Shown here piece after piece: positions 34,751-42,851 of a DNA stretch of 64,000 bases; within the stretch, counting starts at the first letter, position 1; each line of letters starts with the position of its first letter. Both the position numbers and the translations under genes were made by a program. The notes under the pieces were generated by a model. The model made no database searches. It was not told the origin of the DNA and saw nothing but the letters and a program-made list of their open reading frames with translations. The stretch covers positions 1 through 64,000 of the forward strand of contig JAZLAU010000031.1 in assembly GCA_045613305.1 (NCBI GenBank), written 5' to 3'. This DNA comes from SFTJ01 sp045613305. GTDB taxonomy: Bacteria > Bacteroidota > Bacteroidia > Bacteroidales > Muribaculaceae.

Positions 34751-34788
34751 AGAAACGAATGAAATAAAATTAATAATATAAATTTTTT

Positions 34789-35163
34789 ATGGAATCAGCA
34801 ATATTCGGAATATCGAGTACAACGATGATGGTTGTGGCCGTGTTGACTGGTGCAGTGTTGGTATTTGCCGCGCTGTTGATTGCCAAGTTGATAGGTCCGC
34901 GCTCGTTTACTTCGATGAAGTCGGACCCATATGAGTGCGGTATGCCAACTCGTGGAGAGTCGATGATTCAATTCAAGGCAGGTTACTATTTGTTTGCAAT
35001 CTTGTTCTTGATGTTTGACGTTGAAACAGTGTTCTTGTTCCCATGGGCTACAATCTGTAGCAAATTGGGCACAACAGGTCTGCTCAGCGTTGGAGTTTTC
35101 TTGGTAATATTGGTTTTAGGCCTTGCATACGCATGGCGGAAAGGAGCACTTAAATGGGAGTAA
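34789..35163 (+). CDS. nuoA: NADH-quinone oxidoreductase subunit A
   Basis: A 124-residue membrane subunit of complex I with three transmembrane segments and the conserved loop SDPYECGMPTRGESMIQF, which carries the essential Cys of the quinone-entry region. It is the first gene of a 17-gene collinear array. It overlaps nuoB by ten bases. The 38 bases in front contain no convincing promoter, so expression probably depends on readthrough of the upstream terminator or on a weak AT-rich start. Confidence 0.95.
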   Translation: MESAIFGISSTTMMVVAVLTGAVLVFAALLIAKLIGPRSFTSMKSDPYECGMPTRGESMIQFKAGYYLFAILFLMFDVETVFLFPWATICSKLGTTGLLSVGVFLVILVLGLAYAWRKGALKWE

Positions 35164-35762
35164 GCATTAAGAGCATGAAACACGAGGACTTCAAGGACAA
35201 TGAGTACATTGACAGCCTCGTAGAAGAATTGAAAGCAGCCGGCACAAATGTGGTTGTTGGTAAATTGGATGAATTGATTAACTGGGGTCGCGCAAACTCA
35301 TTGTGGCCTCTATGTTTCGGTACCAGCTGCTGTGCTATTGAATTCATGGCATTGGGTGCAGCTCGTTACGACATGGCACGATTTGGATTTGAAGTGGCGC
35401 GTAACTCACCACGTCAAGCCGACTATATCATGGTGCAAGGAACAATTGTGCATCGCATGGCACCAGCAGTGCTTCGTTTGTATGAACAATTGGCTGAGCC
35501 AAAGTATGTTATTGCTTGTGGTGGCTGTGCTGTTTCGGGCGGTCCGTTCAAGAATTCATATTGTGTTTTGCCAGGCGTGGACAAGATTTTGCCAGTTGAC
35601 GTGTATATGCCAGGATGTCCTCCACGTCCAGAAGCGATGTTCTACGGCTTGATGCAGTTGCAACGTAAGATTAAGGTGCAAAAGTTCTTTGGTGGAGCAA
35701 ACCGTCAAGAAAAGATTAAGGAGTTTTTTGCTTCACATCCAGAAGATGCAAAGCAAATGTAA
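35154..35762 (+). CDS. nuoB: NADH-quinone oxidoreductase subunit B
   Basis: A 202-residue peripheral subunit carrying cluster N2, the last iron-sulfur cluster before quinone. The ligands are visible as the Cys pair in FGTSCCAIEF, one Cys in ACGGCAVSGG and one in PGCPPRPEA. The N-terminal 25 residues and the C-terminal 30 are extended relative to E. coli and hydrophilic. It overlaps the end of nuoA by ten bases, suggesting translational coupling. An internal ATG seven codons in is a possible alternative start. Confidence 0.96.
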   Translation: MGVSIKSMKHEDFKDNEYIDSLVEELKAAGTNVVVGKLDELINWGRANSLWPLCFGTSCCAIEFMALGAARYDMARFGFEVARNSPRQADYIMVQGTIVHRMAPAVLRLYEQLAEPKYVIACGGCAVSGGPFKNSYCVLPGVDKILPVDVYMPGCPPRPEAMFYGLMQLQRKIKVQKFFGGANRQEKIKEFFASHPEDAKQM

Positions 35763-35822
35763 TCTTTGATAATTGAGAGAGAATATAATTAGAAATACAT
35801 TAGTATATACAATATTTATATA

Positions 35823-37451
35823 ATGGTAAATATTCAAGAAAAAATCAGTGCGCTTTGTCCATCAGCAACCTTCGAAGAAGGTGATAAGTTGGTGGTAACA
35901 GTAGCCGAAAAGGAGTGGCATGCTCTGGCTAAGGCGTTGAAGGAAGATGCTGATTTGAGCTTCGACATGCTTACTTCTGTAGTGGGTATGGACTGGAAAG
36001 ACTCACTTGGCGCTGTGTATTATTTGACATCGACAAAGACATGGCAAATGGTGGCAGTGAAGGTGGCTGTTGTAGACCGCGAAAAGCCAATGATTCACAG
36101 TGTGAGCGACATTTGGGGCGTGGCTAACTTCCAAGAACGTGAAGTTTATGACTTCTTCGGCATTGAATTTATTAATCACCCAGATATGCGCCGTTTCTTC
36201 TTAAGAAACGATTGGGTAGGATACCCATTACGTAAGGACTATGATGCAAATCCTGAACTTAACCCTATTCGCCTTGAAGCTGAAGAAAACGAAGACGATA
36301 CTTACTCTATCGTTGAAGATGAAAACGGCAACTTGACTAAGGTTGAAAAGAAGGTGTTTGAAGCCGATGATTATGTGGTTAACTTCGGACCTCAACACCC
36401 ATCCACTCACGGTGTTATGCGTCTTCGCACATCATTGAGCGGCGAAATCATCAAGAAGGTAGATGTGATGTCGGGTTACATTCATCGCGGTATTGAAAAA
36501 CTATGTGAAGGAATGTCTTATCCTCAAACATTGTTCTTCACCGACCGTATGGACTATATGAGTGCACACCAAAACCGCCACTGCGCATGTATGTGTGTTG
36601 AAAAGGCGTTGGGCATAGAGGTGCCTCGTCGTGCTCAAGTTATACGCGTTATGATGGATGAATTGATGCGTATCAGTTCGCACTTGCTGTCGTATGGCTG
36701 TTTGACAATGGACATGGGCGCAACTACAGCATTCTTCTACGGTTTCCGTGAACGCGAAGACGTGCTTGATATATTTGAAAGAACATGTGGCGCGCGTATG
36801 TCGTTGCACTACAACGTGATAGGTGGTGTGGTTGCAGATTTGCACGAAGACTTCCAAAAGGATGTTAAGGCGTTTATTCCAAAGATGCGCAAGGCACTTA
36901 AGGAATATCACAAGTTATACACAGGCAACGTGATTGCCCGCAACCGTATGATTGGCGTAGGTGAGTTGTCGAAAGAAGACGCAATAAGCTATGCAATTAC
37001 AGGCCCATCAGGACGTGCCTCTGGTTTTGCGTGCGATGCTCGTAAGCATAAGCCATACTCAATCTATAGCGAACTTAACTTCAACGAAATAGTTCGCGAA
37101 AATGGTGATTGCTACGACCGCTATTTGAACCGTCTTGATGAAATTGAAGAAAGTTTGAAGATTCTTGAACAACTTGTTGACAATATCCCAGAAGGTGAAA
37201 TCTGCGCAAAGGTGCCAAAGATTATCAAGTTGCCAGCAGGACGTTGGTATCAGGAAGTGGAAGCAAGCCGCGGTATCTTCGGCGTTTATATCGAAAGCGA
37301 TGGCGGCAAGTCGCCATTCCGTATGCACTTCCAAAGCCCATGTTTCAACCTAGTGGGTGTTATGGATAATTGCTGTAAAGGTCACATGATTGCCGACTTG
37401 ATTACAATCGGTGCTGCTCTTGACTATGTAATTCCTGATATTGACCGTTAA
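35823..37451 (+). CDS. nuoCD: Fused NADH-quinone oxidoreductase subunit C/D
   Basis: A 542-residue fusion. NuoC occupies about residues 1-150 (SDIWGVANFQEREVYDFFGI, RNDWVGYPLRKDY). An acidic linker near 155-180 leads into NuoD (VNFGPQHPSTHGVMR near 187-201), whose His and Tyr line the quinone site, and it ends in the family's DYVIPDIDR. The fusion also occurs in other Bacteroidetes and in E. coli. The 60 bases before it are A/T-rich without clear signals. No nuoE, F or G follows. Confidence 0.96.
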   Translation: MVNIQEKISALCPSATFEEGDKLVVTVAEKEWHALAKALKEDADLSFDMLTSVVGMDWKDSLGAVYYLTSTKTWQMVAVKVAVVDREKPMIHSVSDIWGVANFQEREVYDFFGIEFINHPDMRRFFLRNDWVGYPLRKDYDANPELNPIRLEAEENEDDTYSIVEDENGNLTKVEKKVFEADDYVVNFGPQHPSTHGVMRLRTSLSGEIIKKVDVMSGYIHRGIEKLCEGMSYPQTLFFTDRMDYMSAHQNRHCACMCVEKALGIEVPRRAQVIRVMMDELMRISSHLLSYGCLTMDMGATTAFFYGFREREDVLDIFERTCGARMSLHYNVIGGVVADLHEDFQKDVKAFIPKMRKALKEYHKLYTGNVIARNRMIGVGELSKEDAISYAITGPSGRASGFACDARKHKPYSIYSELNFNEIVRENGDCYDRYLNRLDEIEESLKILEQLVDNIPEGEICAKVPKIIKLPAGRWYQEVEASRGIFGVYIESDGGKSPFRMHFQSPCFNLVGVMDNCCKGHMIADLITIGAALDYVIPDIDR

Positions 37452-37478
37452 TAATAACTAAAGAAATACGAAATAAAT

Positions 37479-38555
37479 ATGTTTGACTTTGGTATAGTAA
37501 CAAAATGGATTGATGACCTGTTGAACAGCTTCATGCCTGGCTGGTTGGCTACATGTGTAGAAGCAGTTTTGGTTATGGTGGCATTGATATTACTTTATTC
37601 TTTGCTTGCAATGTTCTACATTTTCTACGAACGAAAGGTTTGTGGATGGATACAGTGTCGCCTTGGCCCGATGCGTGTAGGCCCATGGGGTCTTATTCAA
37701 GTTGTGGCCGACGTGTTTAAGATTCTTATCAAAGAAATCATCTCGCTAAAGAATACCGATAAGTTGTTGTTTGCGTTGGCTCCATATTTGGTGATTATCG
37801 CATCAATGCTAGTGTTTGCAAACTTGCCTTGGGGTAATGGCTTGCAAATGGTGGATTTCAACATTGGCGTGTTCTTTATGATAGCAGCTTCATCGATAGG
37901 TGTTATCGGTATTCTATTGGCAGGCTGGTCAAGTAACAACAAGTATGCCCTAATCGGTGCAATGCGTAGTGGTGCGCAAATGGTTAGTTACGAATTGTCG
38001 ATTGGTATCTCAATCATGACAATGGTGCTAATGACAGGCACTCTATCAGTGACTGGCATAGTAGAAGCTCAGGCCGATGGCTGGTTGATTTTCAAAGGCC
38101 ATATTCCAGCGGTTATAGCATTCGTAATCTATTTGATTGCAGCAAATGCTGAAACAAACCGTGGCCCATTCGACATGCCTGAAGCAGAACATGAGTTGAC
38201 TGCAGGTTATCACACAGAATATTCGGGTATCCACTTTGGTTTCTTCTATTTGGCTGAATACTTGAACTTGTTTATCGTGTCGGGTATCGCTTCATTGATG
38301 TTCCTAGGCGGATGGATGCCATTGCACATTCCTGGATGGGAAGCATTTAACAGCATAATGGACTACATCCCATCGGTAGTGTGGTTCCTTGGCAAGGCAT
38401 TCTTTGTGTCGTTCTTGTTGATTTGGATACGTTGGACCTATCCACGTGTACGTATTGACCAAATGCTTGCCCTTGAATGGAAGTACTTAATGCCATTCGG
38501 TTTGGCAAACTTGGTGCTTATGGCTCTATGTGTAACATTAGGCCTACACTTTTAA
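37479..38555 (+). CDS. nuoH: NADH-quinone oxidoreductase subunit H
   Basis: A 358-residue membrane subunit with about eight transmembrane segments, forming the quinone chamber with NuoB and NuoD. Conserved blocks are ERKVCGWIQCRLGPMRVGP, LIQVVADVFKILIKE and ETNRGPFDMPEAEHELTAGY with its acidic residues. In most genomes nuoI follows directly; here atpD begins 24 bases after the stop, and nuoI lies 6.9 kb downstream. Confidence 0.96.
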   Translation: MFDFGIVTKWIDDLLNSFMPGWLATCVEAVLVMVALILLYSLLAMFYIFYERKVCGWIQCRLGPMRVGPWGLIQVVADVFKILIKEIISLKNTDKLLFALAPYLVIIASMLVFANLPWGNGLQMVDFNIGVFFMIAASSIGVIGILLAGWSSNNKYALIGAMRSGAQMVSYELSIGISIMTMVLMTGTLSVTGIVEAQADGWLIFKGHIPAVIAFVIYLIAANAETNRGPFDMPEAEHELTAGYHTEYSGIHFGFFYLAEYLNLFIVSGIASLMFLGGWMPLHIPGWEAFNSIMDYIPSVVWFLGKAFFVSFLLIWIRWTYPRVRIDQMLALEWKYLMPFGLANLVLMALCVTLGLHF

Positions 38556-38579
38556 TTGAAAAAATAACCTAACAATATT

Positions 38580-40082
38580 ATGAGCGAATTATTTGGAAAA
38601 ATAACTCAGGTAATTGGTCCGGTAGTAGACGTTGCTTTTGAAGGTGAAGGCAATGAAGTGCCTGCTATCTATACAGCGTTAAAAGTGCCAAAGGCCGATG
38701 GCTCTGAGTTGATTCTTGAAGTTGAACAACACATTGGAGAAAACACAGTGCGCGCCGTTGCGATGGAAAGCACCGACGGTTTGAAGCGCGGCATGAATGT
38801 TATCAATGTGGGTCAACCAATTTCGGTACCTACAGGCGACCAAGTAAAAGGCCGTTTGTTGAATGTAGTGGGCGAACCAATCGACCACTTGTCACCAATC
38901 ACTGACGAAAAGCGTCGTGCTATTCACCAACCAGCTCCAACATTTGCCGATTTGACTATCTCTTCAGAGATATTGTTTACTGGTATTAAGGTTATCGACT
39001 TGCTTGAACCATATAGCAAGGGTGGTAAGATTGGTTTGTTTGGTGGTGCCGGTGTGGGTAAGACAGTGCTAATTATGGAGCTTATCCATAACATTGCACA
39101 CGGACACAATGGATTCTCTGTATTTACTGGTGTTGGAGAACGCACTCGTGAAGGTAACGACTTGCTTCGTGAAATGATTGAAAGCGGCGTTATCAAATAC
39201 GGTAAGAAGTTTGAAGAAGGCCTTGAAAAGGGCGAATGGAATATCGAAGACGTGGATATGGCACAAGTGGCCGATTCGCAAGCAGCATTGGTGTTCGGTC
39301 AGATGAACGAACCCCCAGGTGCGCGGCTTCGTGTGGCACTTTCAGGTTTGACAGTGGCAGAGCAATTCCGTGACCAAGATGGCGGTGGTAAAGACATCTT
39401 GTTGTTTATCGACAACATCTTCCGTTTCACACAAGCAGGTAGTGAGGTGTCGGCACTTTTGGGCCGTATGCCATCGGCGGTAGGTTATCAGCCTACACTT
39501 GCCTCTGAAATGGGTGCATTGCAGGAACGTATCACATCAACAAAGCAAGGTAGTATCACATCGGTTCAAGCCATCTATGTGCCAGCCGACGACTTGACTG
39601 ACCCTGCTCCTGCTACAACATTCAGCTTCTTAGATGCTACAACAGTGTTGAGCCGTAAGATTGCCGAACTTGGTATTTATCCAGCCGTTGACCCTCTTGA
39701 ATCAACATCGCGTATCTTGGACCCTAATATCATTGGTGAAGACCATTATAATGTGGCACAAGGTGTTAAGCAATTGTTGCAGAAGTATAATGAATTGCAA
39801 GATATCATCGCCATCCTTGGTGTTGATGAATTGAGCGACGAAGATAAGCTTGTAGTGCAACGTGCACGCCGTGCACAGCGCTTCTTGTCACAACCATTCT
39901 TTGTGGCTGAGCAATTCACTGGTCTGCCAGGTGTGATGGTTCCGCTAAGCGAAACAATTAGAGGCTTTAAGATGATTCTTAACGGAGAAATGGACCAATA
40001 TCCAGAACAAGCATTCTTGAACGTTGGTACTATTGACGAAGCCATCGAAAAGGGTAAGAAACTCCTTTCGGAATTGGGCTAA
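38580..40082 (+). CDS. atpD: F1Fo ATP synthase subunit beta
   Basis: A 500-residue catalytic subunit. The Walker A loop is GGAGVGKTVLIMELI near residue 155, Walker B is ILLFIDNIFRFTQAG, and the DELSD element near 418-422 corresponds to DELSEED. As in other Bacteroidetes, beta and epsilon lead the operon, ahead of the Fo genes. It starts 24 bases after nuoH with no terminator or promoter visible between, so it appears to be part of the nuo transcript. Confidence 0.98.
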   Translation: MSELFGKITQVIGPVVDVAFEGEGNEVPAIYTALKVPKADGSELILEVEQHIGENTVRAVAMESTDGLKRGMNVINVGQPISVPTGDQVKGRLLNVVGEPIDHLSPITDEKRRAIHQPAPTFADLTISSEILFTGIKVIDLLEPYSKGGKIGLFGGAGVGKTVLIMELIHNIAHGHNGFSVFTGVGERTREGNDLLREMIESGVIKYGKKFEEGLEKGEWNIEDVDMAQVADSQAALVFGQMNEPPGARLRVALSGLTVAEQFRDQDGGGKDILLFIDNIFRFTQAGSEVSALLGRMPSAVGYQPTLASEMGALQERITSTKQGSITSVQAIYVPADDLTDPAPATTFSFLDATTVLSRKIAELGIYPAVDPLESTSRILDPNIIGEDHYNVAQGVKQLLQKYNELQDIIAILGVDELSDEDKLVVQRARRAQRFLSQPFFVAEQFTGLPGVMVPLSETIRGFKMILNGEMDQYPEQAFLNVGTIDEAIEKGKKLLSELG

Positions 40083-40111
40083 TTAGATAATAATTTAACT
40101 ATATAGAAACA

Positions 40112-40348
40112 ATGACACTAAAAATAATATCAGCAGAGCAGATAGAATTTCAGGGTGAAGTGAATATGGTATCGCTACCTGGAGAGATGGGGTTGTTTGA
40201 AGTCCTCAACAATCACGCTGCCTTGATAGCATCACTAACTGCTGGCATTGTTACATATGAAAATACTGACGGCACACGTTCGACTCGCGAAATAGGCGGC
40301 GGTGTTGCAGATATTAATAATAATGTGGTGTCGGTTTGCATTTATTGA
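40112..40348 (+). CDS. atpC: F1Fo ATP synthase subunit epsilon (short form)
   Basis: A 78-residue epsilon subunit consisting only of the N-terminal beta sandwich (ISAEQIEFQGEVNMVSLPGE, GLFEVLNNHAALIASLTAG). The C-terminal two-helix domain that inhibits ATP hydrolysis in E. coli and Bacillus is absent, a known property of Bacteroidetes epsilons. This enzyme therefore cannot use that brake. It follows atpD by 29 bases, and atpB begins eight bases after its stop. Confidence 0.93.
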   Translation: MTLKIISAEQIEFQGEVNMVSLPGEMGLFEVLNNHAALIASLTAGIVTYENTDGTRSTREIGGGVADINNNVVSVCIY

Positions 40349-40356
40349 AGAAGATT

Positions 40357-41433
40357 ATGAAGAAAGTATTGCTCACATTAGTTATGGCGATGGTGGTGAT
40401 GCTAAGTGCAGCACCAGCTCACAGTGCCGTGGCTCATGACGGAGGCGCTGACTTTTCACCAAAGGATATCATCTTCCATCACTTGGGCGATGTATATGGT
40501 TGGGAAGTGCCTTTCTCTCATAGTCATCGAATTCCGTTGCCTATCATAGTGCGCGATAACGAGGGCGGTTGGCACATGTTCAGCTCAAGCCGCGTTACCG
40601 ATGGCGGCACATATGATGGTTTTTACGTTGCTCACGAAGGTGAGTATTCGGGCAAGTTGGTGGGAACCACCGCATCGGGTGAAGAATATCGTCCGCTCGA
40701 CCTTTCGATAACCAAGAATGTTGCCGCATTGTTTATTTCGGCGCTTGTTGTGTTGTTGATGGGCATATGCGTGAAGCGTTGGTATAGTAAGAACGGCATG
40801 AAATCGCCACGCAAGATGACTGCAGCCTTGGAGTTTCTTGTGGAATTTGTGTATTTCGGCGTCATACGTCCAACTTTGGGCAGCAAGGCAAAGACCTATG
40901 CTCCATATTTGCTCACAGCGTTCTTCTTCATCTTTGTGATGAACTTGCTTGGTTTGATAGTGATATTCCCGGGTGGTGCAAACCTAACAGGTAACATTTC
41001 GATTACCTTGGTGTTGGCGCTAATAACCTTCTTTATCACTAACCTTCGCGGCAGTAAGCATTATTGGAAGGATTTGTTCTGGCCAGATGTTCCGGTTTGG
41101 ATGAAATTCCCAATTCCAATCATGCAGGCAATTGAAATATTTGGTGTGTTTACCAAGCCAGCAGCATTGTGCGTGCGTTTGTTTGCCAACATTATGGGTG
41201 GCCACATGATAGTGCTTGTGTTGACTCTTCTAATATTCATCTTTGCAAGCTACGGCCCAGTTGTGACCGGTGCCATGACCGTCTTCTCAGTGCTATTCTC
41301 GTTGTTCATGTTGCTGCTCGACACGCTTGTGAGCTTCATTCAAGCTTATGTGTTCACAATGCTGTCAACACTTTTCATCTCAATGGCGGTGCATGACCCA
41401 CACGAGGAAGGACATGAGGCAGTCAACGAATAA
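40357..41433 (+). CDS. atpB: F1Fo ATP synthase subunit a
   Basis: A 358-residue Fo subunit forming the proton half-channels. Residues 1-24 look like a cleavable signal peptide (ending APAHSA), followed by a periplasmic domain of about 90 residues and then the membrane helices. The essential Arg sits in CVRLFANIMGGHM near residue 274, with the late helix ending SFIQAYVFTMLSTLFISMA. The signal peptide and periplasmic domain are usual for the phylum but absent in E. coli. ATG 40357 is preferred to the TTG seven codons upstream, which overlaps the atpC stop. No atpI-like gene precedes it. Confidence 0.94.
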   Translation: MKKVLLTLVMAMVVMLSAAPAHSAVAHDGGADFSPKDIIFHHLGDVYGWEVPFSHSHRIPLPIIVRDNEGGWHMFSSSRVTDGGTYDGFYVAHEGEYSGKLVGTTASGEEYRPLDLSITKNVAALFISALVVLLMGICVKRWYSKNGMKSPRKMTAALEFLVEFVYFGVIRPTLGSKAKTYAPYLLTAFFFIFVMNLLGLIVIFPGGANLTGNISITLVLALITFFITNLRGSKHYWKDLFWPDVPVWMKFPIPIMQAIEIFGVFTKPAALCVRLFANIMGGHMIVLVLTLLIFIFASYGPVVTGAMTVFSVLFSLFMLLLDTLVSFIQAYVFTMLSTLFISMAVHDPHEEGHEAVNE

Positions 41434-41448
41434 TAAAAAAACAAAGAA

Positions 41449-41521
41449 GTTTCACTTTAAGGTGAAGCAAAAAATAAAGAAAAAATAAATATTAAATAAT
41501 AAACTAAAAAACTTAAAAACT
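41449..41521 (+). promoter_or_regulatory. Hairpin and A-rich leader before atpE
   Basis: A seven-pair hairpin (41449-41455 with 41462-41468) is followed by about 50 bases that are almost entirely A and T, with long A tracts, right up to the atpE ATG. A-rich leaders promote initiation in Bacteroidota, which lack Shine-Dalgarno use. Subunit c is needed in many copies, so this probably boosts its translation or stabilises a processed 5' end. Confidence 0.5.
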
Positions 41522-41779
41522 ATGTTAGGATTAATTCTAGCGCAAGCTGCTGCAGCAGGTGCAGCATTTGCAAAAATTGGTGCATGTATAGGTGCAGGTA
41601 TCGCTGCTATTGGTGCAGGTATTGGTATTGGTAAGATTGGCTCATCAGCAATGGAAGCAATCGCTCGTCAGCCAGAAGCTGCAGGTGACATCCGTAGTAG
41701 CATGATTGTGATTGCAGCCCTTATTGAAGGTGTTGCTCTATTCGCAGTTATCGTTTGTATTCTTGCATACTTCCTATAA
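41522..41779 (+). CDS. atpE: F1Fo ATP synthase subunit c
   Basis: An 85-residue hairpin of two membrane helices with the polar loop ARQPEA between them. The ion-binding carboxylate is Glu69 in AALIEGVALF. Gly follows the Glu, and no Gln is placed in the first helix as in known sodium-binding c subunits, so proton coupling is the better prediction. Glycine-rich packing (GAGIGIGKIG) is typical of the ring. It is preceded by an 88-base A-rich gap, the longest inside the atp block. Confidence 0.96.
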   Translation: MLGLILAQAAAAGAAFAKIGACIGAGIAAIGAGIGIGKIGSSAMEAIARQPEAAGDIRSSMIVIAALIEGVALFAVIVCILAYFL

Positions 41780-41794
41780 TAAAAAAGAAACTGA

Positions 41795-42292
41795 ATGGGA
41801 CTCTTCATGCCTGAATTAGGCCTTGTGTTTTGGATGTTCGTAACCTTTGCCATCTTATTTTGTTTGTTGGCAAAGTTTGCGTGGCCAGCCATTGTCAACA
41901 TGCTTGAAAAGCGAGCAGATTTGATTGACAAGGGCGTGGTGTATGCCCAAAACGCAAAGGAGCAGCTTGATAATGCTCAAGCCGAAGCCGCAAACTATGT
42001 GGCCGAAGCCAAGAAGCAGCAAGCTGAGATACTTCGCGAAGCCGACAAGATGAAGACTCAAATAATCGAGGAGGCTAAGGCTGCCGCTTCGGTGGAAGCT
42101 AAGAAGGTGATGGATGCTGCAAATGTTGCCATCGAGCAAGCTCGTAAGGCATCAGAATTGCAGCTTCGCCAAGAAGCAAGTGCCTTTGCTCTTGCAATTG
42201 CAGAAAAGGTGGTTCGCCAAAATCTTGCAAGTGAAAGTGCACAAACCAACTTGGTGGATAAACTATTGAATGAAGTAGAGAACAAAAACTAA
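41795..42292 (+). CDS. atpF: F1Fo ATP synthase subunit b
   Basis: A 165-residue stator subunit. One N-terminal membrane helix (about residues 8-28, GLVFWMFVTFAILFCLLAKF) is followed by a long Ala/Glu/Lys-rich coiled coil to the C terminus that links Fo to the F1 delta subunit. There is a single b gene, so the stator is probably a homodimer. It starts 15 bases after atpE. Confidence 0.95.
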   Translation: MGLFMPELGLVFWMFVTFAILFCLLAKFAWPAIVNMLEKRADLIDKGVVYAQNAKEQLDNAQAEAANYVAEAKKQQAEILREADKMKTQIIEEAKAAASVEAKKVMDAANVAIEQARKASELQLRQEASAFALAIAEKVVRQNLASESAQTNLVDKLLNEVENKN

Positions 42293-42302
42293 AATAAAAG
42301 TT

Positions 42303-42842
42303 ATGAACGACGGACTGATTCCTAATCGATATGCAAAAGCCCTTTATAAGTATGCTTGTGAAATGGGTGAAGCAGCGGCTGTTTACGACCAGATGAAGTG
42401 CTTGGCTAATAGCTATGCCACAGTAGATGGTTTGAAATCAACTGTTGACAATCCGTTTATAGCTATCGAGGATAAGGAAAAAGTGCTTTTAAAGGCTTCC
42501 GGAGCTCAAGAAAACGGTTCTCTCGATAAGTTCATATTTCTGGTAAATAAGCATAACCGTATAACACTGATGCACTCAATGGCTTTGGCCTATGTGAAGC
42601 TGTATCGCGAAGCTTGCAAAATATCGCAAGTGGAAATTGTAACGGCATGCCAATTACCTGACGAAAAAATAAAGGAAATAACTGCAACTGTCGAGAATTA
42701 TCTTGATGGCCGTAGTCTTGAGATTTCAACCAGCATCGATGCCGACTTGATAGGCGGATTTGTGGTTAAGGTCGACTCGGTCATTCTCGATGCTTCGGTT
42801 AAGAATGAATTGAAAAAATTGCGTTTAAAACTCCTAAGCTAA
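42303..42842 (+). CDS. atpH: F1Fo ATP synthase subunit delta
   Basis: A 179-residue stator subunit capping the F1 head. It opens with LIPNRYAKALYKYACEMGE and ends with the family block LIGGFVVKVDSVILDASVKNELKKLRLKL, seen here from DADLIGGFVVKVDSV onward. It lies ten bases after atpF and nine bases before atpA. Confidence 0.95.
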   Translation: MNDGLIPNRYAKALYKYACEMGEAAAVYDQMKCLANSYATVDGLKSTVDNPFIAIEDKEKVLLKASGAQENGSLDKFIFLVNKHNRITLMHSMALAYVKLYREACKISQVEIVTACQLPDEKIKEITATVENYLDGRSLEISTSIDADLIGGFVVKVDSVILDASVKNELKKLRLKLLS

Positions 42843-42851
42843 TATAGCGAG

